From NCBI GenBank assembly GCA_964429015.1, contig CAYSAM010000006.1:1-47851 (forward strand): DNA of 47,851 nt. The letters are read 5' to 3'. This stretch comes from MFAQ01 sp964429015 (lineage in GTDB: Bacteria; Patescibacteriota; Microgenomatia; UBA1400; MFAQ01). The notes beneath the pieces are model-generated. The model had not been told where the DNA came from, searched no databases, and saw only the letters and a program-made list of their open reading frames with translations. Below are positions 31,525-38,600 of the stretch, in pieces. A program made the translations under genes and the position numbers. Every line of letters starts with the position of its first letter. The stretch's first letter is position 1.

Positions 31525-32619
31525 AATTAAAATAAGTTTATTTTGTGGAAGAGTGACCCAGTAATGATCAAAAAGTCCAGTCACAATTACAATACTAAAA
31601 ATGGGGTAATACTTAGGAGACGTGTTTTTAAATAAAACATAAATAAGAAAGATAAATAGAGGTGCTCCCAATTCGATCAAAAGCAAAAGAAAAATATTGT
31701 GAATAGGCTGGAGAGAAGAGATTGTTTGCATGGATCCCGGTAAAAGACTAGAAACCAAAACAGGATAATTTCCCAGACCTACACCAGAGATAAATAGTTT
31801 TGGTGGTATTTGTCTATAATTTTTGATCATTTCTGTCCGAGAATCCAAACTGAGGTTGCCGGTTTTTGGTAAGTTTGGGAATAATATGCCAAAGGAAAAG
31901 AGAACACTGCCTACAAGGATTACCTTAAAGTGTTTTTTTTGACTAAAGATAAATAAGACACCGAAGAGAGCTGATTTAGAAAAGGAAATAATTATTGAGA
32001 ATAGGGGAAGCAAAACTTTTTTATCACTTTTTTTGATTTTTAGTATTAGGGCAGAAAGAAGCATAAAGCCCGCTAAAGAGTTAGCGTGAGAAAAAGTAGA
32101 AAAGACCCTGAGTAATTCTTTATTGATAATAACAATCCTGGGTATATTGGGAGTGCTGGCAGTAAAGTACCTTTCGCCAAGGTAATAAAATATTCCATTT
32201 AAAGAAGATTGTTTAAAAAATTGTGCTGTTTGCAATGCAAATACAAAACAGAGAGATAAAAAGAAAGTGGAACCTATTTTTTTCCAGAGATTGGGCACAT
32301 CCACTAAGACTAAATACAAGAGAAAATACTCTAGTAGTCTTAAATATTGAAAGGCCGTATTGGCTTGATTCTGAGAAAAAAGAAGATTAAGAGATATTAA
32401 GAGGACAAAGGGAAATGTTTTGAGTTTTTTTAGTTTATCTAGTAATAGCTTTGCATTTTTAAGCAAGTAAAAAATAATCAAAATATCTAGAAAATAGAGT
32501 GTAGGGGAGAGATAGTCAATTTTTAGACCTGATACACGGGAAAAGCCTGGCCAAAAATGAAGGCCCAGCTGAGTAGGAAGAAGGAGAACAATTAGTTTTA
32601 ATAATACATCCTGGATCAC
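31504..32619 (-). CDS. O-antigen ligase/polymerase-like membrane protein
   Basis: 371 aa, about ten membrane helices. A large extracytoplasmic loop before the last helices and the signature QPIHNIFLLLLIELGAPLF match the Wzy/WaaL ligase-polymerase superfamily (conserved His-Asn). Probably joins or polymerises lipid-linked glycans outside the membrane, fitting the GT2/WecA genes elsewhere in the window. Starts with GTG; TACAAT lies exactly 6 nt before it, supporting a leaderless message with a GTG start. Confidence 0.8.
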   Translation of the reverse strand: MIQDVLLKLIVLLLPTQLGLHFWPGFSRVSGLKIDYLSPTLYFLDILIIFYLLKNAKLLLDKLKKLKTFPFVLLISLNLLFSQNQANTAFQYLRLLEYFLLYLVLVDVPNLWKKIGSTFFLSLCFVFALQTAQFFKQSSLNGIFYYLGERYFTASTPNIPRIVIINKELLRVFSTFSHANSLAGFMLLSALILKIKKSDKKVLLPLFSIIISFSKSALFGVLFIFSQKKHFKVILVGSVLFSFGILFPNLPKTGNLSLDSRTEMIKNYRQIPPKLFISGVGLGNYPVLVSSLLPGSMQTISSLQPIHNIFLLLLIELGAPLFIFLIYVLFKNTSPKYYPIFSIVIVTGLFDHYWVTLPQNKLILILALALA

Positions 32620-32645
32620 AAGACTATTGTACCGCTAGAAGGATA

Positions 32646-32680
32646 GATTGCTTCGGTTCGACTACGAATCTCGCAATGAC
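32646..32680. repeat. dispersed palindrome, family A (copy 5), supplies the jag stop codon
   Basis: ATTGCTTCGGTTCGACTACG...TCTCGCAATGAC. Read on the minus strand it gives the last residues GSSLRDS and the TAG stop of jag. Confidence 0.88.
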
Positions 32681-33138
32681 GAACCTGTAGGGATGATGAC
32701 CATTTGGCGGAGAGGGGGGACTCCTCGCGATTCGGTCTTTACTTGAGAGTTTTCGGAAAGATACATGTGGACTAATCGTCTCTCAAAGGAACTTAGATTA
32801 GGAAGAATAATTTCTTTACCTAAAGCAGCAGCTCTTTCGGCGGCACCTAGAGCTAATTCCTTTAGTGCCTCTTCTCGTCTTTCTTGATAGTCATTGACGT
32901 TAAGGTGAATTTTTGGCCAAACATTGAAGCGTTGAAAGAGAATAAGAGAAAAGATCATTCTTAGGGCAGTTAAACCCTCACCATGGTGACCAACAAAAAT
33001 TCCAGCAGAGTCGGTGGGAAGATTTAGAGAAATGTTTAGAATATCACCTTCAAAGTACTCAATTTTTATTTGATCTTCGGACAAAGAGAGTTGGGAAAGG
33101 ATATTGGTTAATACTTCGGAAGCTTTAGTTTGATCCAT
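32662..33138 (-). CDS. jag: Jag/KhpB RNA-binding protein (KH and R3H domains)
   Basis: 158 aa. KH-like domain with GIFVGHHGEGLTALRMIFSLI (about 47-67) and R3H domain with ERRLVHMYLSENSQVKTESRG (about 117-138). The long N-terminal Jag-N domain is absent. RNA-binding regulator linked to cell elongation and division; always next to yidC near the origin. Starts within the yidC 3' end (14-nt overlap). Its last seven residues and stop come from a dispersed palindrome. Confidence 0.93.
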   Translation of the reverse strand: MDQTKASEVLTNILSQLSLSEDQIKIEYFEGDILNISLNLPTDSAGIFVGHHGEGLTALRMIFSLILFQRFNVWPKIHLNVNDYQERREEALKELALGAAERAAALGKEIILPNLSSFERRLVHMYLSENSQVKTESRGVPPLRQMVIIPTGSSLRDS

Positions 33139-33880
33139 GTTGTTTTTTATTTTTAATATTCAAGAAGAAAAGATATTTGCTCAGCCCACCCCAACCTGAA
33201 AAATAATATTGTTGAGCAATGGAAAAAATAGTGGAAATTATCCAATAGAGAATTAGGCCTGATTGAAACTTTATGGATACAACAACGGTCATAAGTGGCA
33301 TCATGTATAACATTTGTTGTTGCATGGTTTGCGCCATCTCCAGACTGTCTTCCTCTTTTTTGTTTTCTGACTTCGATTTTGGATTGCTTATGTGACTTTC
33401 GGCACCAGACTGCATCATTAGAGAAAAAATAAATTGAGAGACACCAGCGAGAATAGGCATAATGTAGGTGGTATCTGGCTTGGTTAAATCGAGATATAAA
33501 AATTGAGCATTCATAACTAGTCCAGAAACTGATGGTTGATGTAGAAACTCAATAAAAACTTGATACAAAGATATTAAAATAAGAATCTGAACTACTTGAG
33601 GCAAGCAACCTGACATAGGATTAATACCTTTTTCTTTGTAGAGAGCCATTTGAGCTTCTTGTAAGGCTTTTTTGTCGGTATGTTTTTCTTTTAACTTATC
33701 TAATTCTGGTTTTAGAAGTTGCATTTGTTTAGCTGACTTCATGGAGGGTAGAACCAAGGGAAGAAGTAAAAACTTTATGAGTAAAGTAACAGAGATAATG
33801 GAAAGACCCAAGTTACCGCCAAAAAGTCGATAAAAAAAGGAGAGAAGTTGAAACAAAACATTAACTAGTGGTTGAAGCAT
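33125..33880 (-). CDS. yidC: membrane protein insertase YidC/Oxa1
   Basis: Inserts proteins in the inner membrane alone or with Sec. 251 aa, about five helices. Core SIISVTLLIKFLLLPLVLPSMKSAKQMQLLKPELDKLKEKHTDKK, then NPMSGCLPQVVQILILISLYQVF and a C-terminal hydrophobic pair. The conserved Arg of the hydrophilic groove appears as Lys (LIKFLLLP), as also in the second copy. No lipoprotein Cys or periplasmic domain. Canonical position in rpmH-rnpA-yidD-yidC-jag. TAAAAT lies 7 nt before the ATG. Confidence 0.95.
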   Translation of the reverse strand: MLQPLVNVLFQLLSFFYRLFGGNLGLSIISVTLLIKFLLLPLVLPSMKSAKQMQLLKPELDKLKEKHTDKKALQEAQMALYKEKGINPMSGCLPQVVQILILISLYQVFIEFLHQPSVSGLVMNAQFLYLDLTKPDTTYIMPILAGVSQFIFSLMMQSGAESHISNPKSKSENKKEEDSLEMAQTMQQQMLYMMPLMTVVVSIKFQSGLILYWIISTIFSIAQQYYFSGWGGLSKYLFFLNIKNKKQHGSN

Positions 33881-33936
33881 ATAGTAGATTTTATCATCTA
33901 GTACGCGATTCTAGATGGTTCTACGAAGTGTGGGCA

Positions 33937-34155
33937 CTATTTTATAGTATCGACACCACCCTTAAAGAGGGGATTACAGCGAAGAAAGCGGAGAAGTGAG
34001 TAAAATGATCCTATAAATATTCCATGTTTTTTTATAGATTGCTTGGCATATTCCGAGCAGGTAGGAGTAAAACGACAGCCATGGTTGTCACCAAAGATAT
34101 TATGAGTAAAAGAGTGGAGTAGGGGCGAGAGATATTTTTGATAGAAGGGGATCAT
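33937..34155 (-). CDS. yidD: membrane protein insertion efficiency factor YidD
   Basis: 72 aa. IPFYQKYLSPLL, CRFTPTCSEYAKQSIKKHG and LLRFLRCNPLFKGGVD are the complete family signature. I took ATG 34155; a longer reading from 34194 adds MSFLRKQESINFK, which is the translation of a dispersed palindrome and not part of the family. Between rnpA and yidC as usual. Confidence 0.94.
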   Translation of the reverse strand: MIPFYQKYLSPLLHSFTHNIFGDNHGCRFTPTCSEYAKQSIKKHGIFIGSFYSLLRFLRCNPLFKGGVDTIK

Positions 34156-34167
34156 TTTAAAATTTAT

Positions 34168-34192
34168 GGATTCCTGCTTTCGCAAGAATGAC
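34168..34192. repeat. dispersed palindrome, family A variant (copy 7)
   Basis: GGATTCCTGCTTTCGCAAGA followed by ATGAC, between rnpA and yidD. On the minus strand it reads SFLRKQESI and could lengthen yidD. Confidence 0.85.
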
Positions 34193-34194
34193 AT

Positions 34195-34524
34195 CTAAGT
34201 TAACTTTGAGAGGAGTTTAGTGAATGAGGTTTTTAGTTCTGAATAAGAATTAATGGCTGAATTTTTTGGCAGAAAAAGATATTTATGAGGAGGGAAGGAG
34301 GAAAGGTTTGTTTGAATTAGTTGCTGAATTTGGCGACGCAATTTGTTTCTGTCGTGGGCCATTTTGGCAACCTTTTTACTAATATTAACAGCAAAGACAG
34401 GAACTGGCTCTAGATTAGAAAGATAAATAACGGTAAAAGTGGAAAAGTAGAAAGACTTGCCTGACACAAAAAAACTCTCCCTAGAATCTTTGAGGGAGAA
34501 TCTGTTTGAGGCAGAAAGGGACAT
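34195..34524 (-). CDS. rnpA: ribonuclease P protein component
   Basis: Protein partner of RNase P RNA for tRNA 5' maturation. 109 aa, basic, with the RNR-type signature AHDRNKLRRQIQQLI (about 56-70) and the N-terminal RFSLKDSRESFFVSGKSFY strand-helix. Starts 2 nt after the rpmH stop; ends next to a dispersed palindrome. Typical length and place. Confidence 0.92.
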   Translation of the reverse strand: MSLSASNRFSLKDSRESFFVSGKSFYFSTFTVIYLSNLEPVPVFAVNISKKVAKMAHDRNKLRRQIQQLIQTNLSSFPPHKYLFLPKNSAINSYSELKTSFTKLLSKLT

Positions 34525-34526
34525 GA

Positions 34527-34667
34527 TTACTTTACGGCCAAACTTGCTCTACCTTTGGCTCTACGTCGTTTAATGACATTTTGACCGTCGTGGGTAGCCA
34601 TTTTAGCTCGAAAACCATGTTTTCTGATTCTTTTGACTTTTTTGGGTTGATATACGCGTTTTGGCAT
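34527..34667 (-). CDS. rpmH: large ribosomal subunit protein bL34
   Basis: 46 aa: begins MPKRVYQPKKVKRIRKHGFRA and has the usual MATHDGQNVIKRRRAKGRASL. TATAAT (minus strand, 34675-34680) lies 7 nt before the ATG, so this strongly expressed gene also seems leaderless. First gene of the rpmH-rnpA-yidD-yidC-jag cluster, divergent from dnaA. Confidence 0.96.
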   Translation of the reverse strand: MPKRVYQPKKVKRIRKHGFRAKMATHDGQNVIKRRRAKGRASLAVK

Positions 34668-34683
34668 GGGATATATTATATCT

Positions 34684-34722
34684 TAGTTTTGTAGATAGTA
34701 GTTTAGTAGATCGTAGCTATTG
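34684..34722 (+). repeat. heptanucleotide tandem repeat H4 (degenerate)
   Basis: TAGATAG, TAGTTTAG, TAGATCG, TAGCTAT units between rpmH and dnaA; one unit is 8 nt. Confidence 0.55.
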
Positions 34723-34775
34723 TTTTGGTGCAAGGGATTATTTTAAATATTCGGGTAATCTGGGGGTTGTAATAA

Positions 34776-34784
34776 TGTGGATAA
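34776..34784 (-). promoter_or_regulatory. DnaA box upstream of dnaA
   Basis: TGTGGATAA (perfect TTATCCACA on the minus strand), 22 nt before the dnaA start codon; fits autoregulation of dnaA. Confidence 0.75.
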
Positions 34785-34806
34785 GTATCCAGAATGGAAC
34801 TTAATT

Positions 34807-36195
34807 ATGGACAGTGAATCAATTTGGCAATCAGTTTGTGGAGAGCTGGGGGTGACCCTGACTTCGGCTAGTTTTGGCGGCTGGATTAAGCCTTGTTCTG
34901 TTCGATCTATAAATGTAGTGGATGAGCTTCGCCTTCTTATTGAGATCGAAACTCCGTCAGCTTATCACGTGAGGACAATAGAAGAGAAATTTTATATTCA
35001 TCTAAAAGCTGCATTTGAAAAAGTAACTCAAAAAAAATGCGACATTGCCTTTGCGGTGGGGACAAAAAAAGTAGAGGATAACAAAAAACCAACTGAGTCT
35101 TTTACTCAAGAGTCTAGCGCAAGAAATCCAAAACTAGATTTGTTTGCCTCCCCAGATAAGGAAATCTCTATAGGCACAAATTTAAATCCGAGATATACCT
35201 TTGATTCTTATATGGTGGGTGGTTCTAATAGACTAGCCTTTGCAGCAGGAAAATCGGTTGTTGATTTTCCCGGCTCTCGCCACAACCCATTGTTTATTTA
35301 TGGTGGAGTAGGAGTAGGCAAGACACATTTAATGCATGCTATTGGTCATGAATTTGTAAAGAAGGGAATAGGGAAGGTGGTTTGTATTACTAGTGAACAA
35401 TTTACTAACGACCTAGTATCTTCTTTTAGATCCAAAATGACTGACGCGTTTAAAAAGAAGTACAGACAAGTTGGGGCACTTCTTATTGACGATGTGCAGT
35501 TTTTTGGAGGAAAAGAGCAAACACAAGAGGAATTTTTTCACACCTTTAATGAGTTGACGAACAAACAAGCTCAAATAATAATGACGAGTGACAGAAAACC
35601 TCAAGAAATACAAGGATTGGAAGACAGACTTAAAAGTAGGTTTTTGGGGGGTATGATGGTGGATATTGGTCTACCGGACTTTGAAATGAGACTGGCCATA
35701 CTTAAACAAAGAGCTTTAGAACTAGGGGCTGATGTGGATGACGGAGCATATGAACTTATTGCAAATACCTACCAAACAAACAGCCGGGAATTGGAGGGAA
35801 CTTTTATGAGACTTATGAATACGGCTCAAGCAGATGGAAAACCTCTTTCTAAAGATATTGTTCAAAAAACAATGGGACTACCCGCCGAAATGGCAAAAAC
35901 AGTAAAAGTTCGACCAATTAAAATAATATCGACAGTAGCTAAGTATTTTGATTTTAAAAACAAAGACCTGCTGGGGACAAGCCGAAAAGCTGACTTAGTT
36001 GTAGCAAGACATATAGCTATGTATCTAATCAGAGAAACACTGGGAACACAACAAGTAAAAATCGGCGAGCTAATGGGAGGTAGGGATCACACAACCGTAA
36101 TTCATGCCGTAGAAAAAATTGAACTAGAGCTAAAAGAAAATAATGTTGATCTGAGAAGAAAAATTACAGCAATCAAACAAGCTTTATACACATAG
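34807..36195 (+). CDS. dnaA: chromosomal replication initiator DnaA
   Basis: AAA+ initiator, 462 aa. Domain I starts MDSESIWQSVCGELGV; domain III has RYTFDSYMVGGSNRLAFAA, Walker A GGVGVGKTHLMHAIGHE, Walker B ALLIDDVQFF and sensor regions (IIMTSDRKP); domain IV ends with the DNA-binding signature MGGRDHTTVIHAVEKI. I chose ATG 34807; the GTG at 34777 adds ten residues outside the family and falls in a DnaA box. Flanked by rpmH and oriC, the standard origin order. Confidence 0.97.
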   Translation: MDSESIWQSVCGELGVTLTSASFGGWIKPCSVRSINVVDELRLLIEIETPSAYHVRTIEEKFYIHLKAAFEKVTQKKCDIAFAVGTKKVEDNKKPTESFTQESSARNPKLDLFASPDKEISIGTNLNPRYTFDSYMVGGSNRLAFAAGKSVVDFPGSRHNPLFIYGGVGVGKTHLMHAIGHEFVKKGIGKVVCITSEQFTNDLVSSFRSKMTDAFKKKYRQVGALLIDDVQFFGGKEQTQEEFFHTFNELTNKQAQIIMTSDRKPQEIQGLEDRLKSRFLGGMMVDIGLPDFEMRLAILKQRALELGADVDDGAYELIANTYQTNSRELEGTFMRLMNTAQADGKPLSKDIVQKTMGLPAEMAKTVKVRPIKIISTVAKYFDFKNKDLLGTSRKADLVVARHIAMYLIRETLGTQQVKIGELMGGRDHTTVIHAVEKIELELKENNVDLRRKITAIKQALYT

Positions 36196-36518
36196 TTAGA
36201 CACAAACTATCCACAGCATGTGGATAAGTAGGGAAAATGTGAAAAGAATTGAGAAATAAAAAATACCGGTGGATAAGTAGGGAAAGTTATTAACAAGGTA
36301 ATCCACAAGACTTTAGAGTTGTTAGGAGGTTTTGTAGCTCAACTGGGTACTTATATTAATGTTTTTACCTATATATCAATTAATAAAAACATATAAACAT
36401 TACTTTTGGGCACGAGCTAGGTTTGGTGTTCACATATCCACAGCCTCTACTACTATTAATACTATTTTTTTATATAAATATAACTATTAAAGATAGTCTT
36501 GAATGCTAGAATAAATTG
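36196..36518. other. oriC: chromosomal replication origin (oriC)
   Basis: 323-nt gap between dnaA and dnaN. DnaA boxes (TTWTNCACA, 0-1 mismatch): 36207-36215, 36219-36227 (inverted pair), 36268-36276, 36299-36307, 36434-36442. TGGATAAGTAGGGAAA is directly repeated at 36221 and 36270. An inverted repeat ATGTTTTTA/TAAAAACAT lies at 36359-36367/36384-36392. After the last box comes GC-rich GCCT, then CTA-CTA-CTA-TTA-ATA-CTA (36447-36464), a good DnaA-trio array, and an AT-only stretch to about 36497 as the unwinding element. Confidence 0.9.
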
Positions 36519-37634
36519 ATGAAAATAACCCTGTTAACCATAGACTTAAAAAAAGCTTTAGGAGTTGTAATTCGAGGCATAAGTAGCAAGCCTCATTTGC
36601 CAATACTTACAGGTATGCTTTTAAAAGTAAAAGACAATAAAGTAAGTATTGAGTCGACTGACTTGGAAATGAGTTTTTGGGTGAATGTTCCCGCAAGTGT
36701 GGAGGAGGAGGGGGTGCTTGTTATACCAGCTAAGCTTTTTGGCGATTTGATATTGAGTTTATCTGGAGAAAAAGTAGAACTTACTTCCGAAGGAGTAAAA
36801 CTTAAAATAAAAACTAAAGGGGTTTCCTCTGAGATTGTTTGCCAAAATGTGGATGATTTTCCGGTTATTCCCCGATCGGTAAAACCGGAGATAAGAATTG
36901 AAACTTCTTTGTTTAAGAAAAAGCATGAAAAAATTAATGTTTCGGTAGCTAAAGAAGATACAAGACCAATACTTACTGGTGTTTTGTGGCAGTTTGAAAA
37001 GGATAATGTAAACTTGGTGGCAACAGATGGCTTCCGTCTGGGGGTAGAGAGAATGGCTCTGTTGGGTGGTGGTAACGATTTGAGTGGTAAAAGGTATGTG
37101 ATTCCCTCTAGATCACTTCTTGAGGTTTCTAAGACAGCTGGTGACTTTGGGGTAAGTAACTTTGCAGTTGAAGTAGATGAAAAATCGAAGCAAATTGTTT
37201 TTGTTTTGGGGGATGTAGAAATAAGTAGTCGTTTACTAGAGGGTGAGTTTCCACCTTATCAGCAAATAATTCCAAACACCTACAATACAAAAATGAGTTT
37301 ATTAAGAGACGAACTTCTTTCTGCAGTAAAGAGAGCAAGTCTTTTTGCGAGAGATAACGCCAATGTTATAAAGGTAAAAGTAGATGAGAGAGAAGTTTTG
37401 GTATTAGCTGAGAATAGTCAGGTGGGGAGCAATATGACAAATGTGGAAGGAGAAATTGAAGGAGAAAAAATAACGATGGCTTTTAATGCACGGTATTTGA
37501 TTGATTATTTATCTAATGTGGAGGGTGACTATGTAGAGTGGGAAACAGAAGGTGAACTGAAACCAAGCGTTTTTAGAGATACAAAAAACGAGAGCTGGTT
37601 ACAGGTAATAATGCCTATTCGGGTTCAGGGATAG
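36519..37634 (+). CDS. dnaN: DNA polymerase III beta subunit (sliding clamp)
   Basis: 371 aa, three clamp domains: start MKITLLTIDLKKALGVVIRGISSKPHLPILTGMLLKV, middle TRPILTGVLWQF and ATDGFRLGVERM, end SWLQVIMPIRVQG. Ring clamp that keeps the polymerase on DNA. ATG 36519 (not the TTG at 36516) is preceded by TAGAAT 6 nt upstream with a TG extension (TGC-TAGAAT), so it is likely leaderless. Its last 20 nt overlap the convergent gene on the other strand. Confidence 0.97.
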   Translation: MKITLLTIDLKKALGVVIRGISSKPHLPILTGMLLKVKDNKVSIESTDLEMSFWVNVPASVEEEGVLVIPAKLFGDLILSLSGEKVELTSEGVKLKIKTKGVSSEIVCQNVDDFPVIPRSVKPEIRIETSLFKKKHEKINVSVAKEDTRPILTGVLWQFEKDNVNLVATDGFRLGVERMALLGGGNDLSGKRYVIPSRSLLEVSKTAGDFGVSNFAVEVDEKSKQIVFVLGDVEISSRLLEGEFPPYQQIIPNTYNTKMSLLRDELLSAVKRASLFARDNANVIKVKVDEREVLVLAENSQVGSNMTNVEGEIEGEKITMAFNARYLIDYLSNVEGDYVEWETEGELKPSVFRDTKNESWLQVIMPIRVQG

Positions 37635-38598
37635 AGGAAACAAAATCTATATCGTTGAAGGTTTTGTTTTTTGTAACTAAATCACCTATTAAGTGCAATA
37701 CTGGTCTTGTTTTGTTGTTTATGTTTGTATAGACAGCTTCGATACTCTTGATAAAAAATTTATTGTCTTGGCTGTTTTTAATAGTGTTTTCGATTTCTAT
37801 CGAAAAAGGAGTTAGTCTATGAATTTCGTTTGGAATAATGTTTTTAATAACATTGCTGGAAATATTTGTTTTATTATTTGTAGGGATACTGTTTGTAATT
37901 AAGTCTCTTATTTTGATAGTTCTCACTTTTAAAGAAGCGTCTATTAATATTGATACGGTGTATTCACTTGATAAATTTTCTGGTATTAATTTAAGGTTGT
38001 CTATAGTTTGATTAAAATTTACTTTTGCCAATTGACTTGTTGTAGATTCACCTGGAATTGGAATGTTTTTGTCGCTTAAAAAATAATCTATCGAGGTGAT
38101 GTTTAACTTTGTCTTTGGCAGTATTTGCTCGACAGTGTCAATGGCTTTTTGTTTTATTTTTTCAGGATTAAAACCTTTTTTGTCGGTTTTTGCCTCCACA
38201 AAATCAATTTCTATAGTATTACTATCTTTAAGATAGAGAAGGTTTTTTTGGTTACTTCTCCATAGAAGGCTACCACTTTGGAGCTCTGTTTTTTCTTTGT
38301 CTGTAAAACTTAAGATTTTTGATATTTCAGTTGCTGTTTCAAGTAATACTGGTTTTTCTACGTTGTATTCTGTAATCACAATGTCCTTGAAATTGTTGGT
38401 GTATTTTTCCCAGTAAATATTAGTTGCATCATTGTTTAAGGTAAATCCTTTTTTGAGAGAAGCACTTTGGGTACTATTTAAAGTTGGAGAGGTGAAGTTT
38501 TCTTCATTTTTTTTTGTTAATGGTTTGGTAAAAAACCAGATAATGGTGATAAAAATGATAGAACTAGAGGCGCCAATAATTATTTTTTTATTTTTCAT
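37615..38598 (-). CDS. membrane-anchored protein at the end of the type IV secretion-like operon
   Basis: 327 aa. One N-terminal membrane helix (about residues 5-24), a Thr/Ser/Asn-rich linker, then an extracytoplasmic mixed alpha/beta region with repeated charged strands; no recognised domain and no cysteines. Starts 2 nt after the VirB6-M23 stop and is surely co-transcribed, so it is likely a component or substrate of that apparatus. Its 3' end overlaps dnaN by 20 nt on the opposite strand. Confidence 0.75.
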   Translation of the reverse strand: MKNKKIIIGASSSIIFITIIWFFTKPLTKKNEENFTSPTLNSTQSASLKKGFTLNNDATNIYWEKYTNNFKDIVITEYNVEKPVLLETATEISKILSFTDKEKTELQSGSLLWRSNQKNLLYLKDSNTIEIDFVEAKTDKKGFNPEKIKQKAIDTVEQILPKTKLNITSIDYFLSDKNIPIPGESTTSQLAKVNFNQTIDNLKLIPENLSSEYTVSILIDASLKVRTIKIRDLITNSIPTNNKTNISSNVIKNIIPNEIHRLTPFSIEIENTIKNSQDNKFFIKSIEAVYTNINNKTRPVLHLIGDLVTKNKTFNDIDFVSSIPEPE

Positions 38599-38600
38599 TT

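Noticed and set aside
33956..34194. Longer YidD starting at 34194
   Set aside because: The added N-terminus is the translation of a dispersed palindrome; the family begins at MIPFYQKYLSP.
34777..34806. GTG start of dnaA
   Set aside because: The ten added residues are outside the family, and the bases form a DnaA box.
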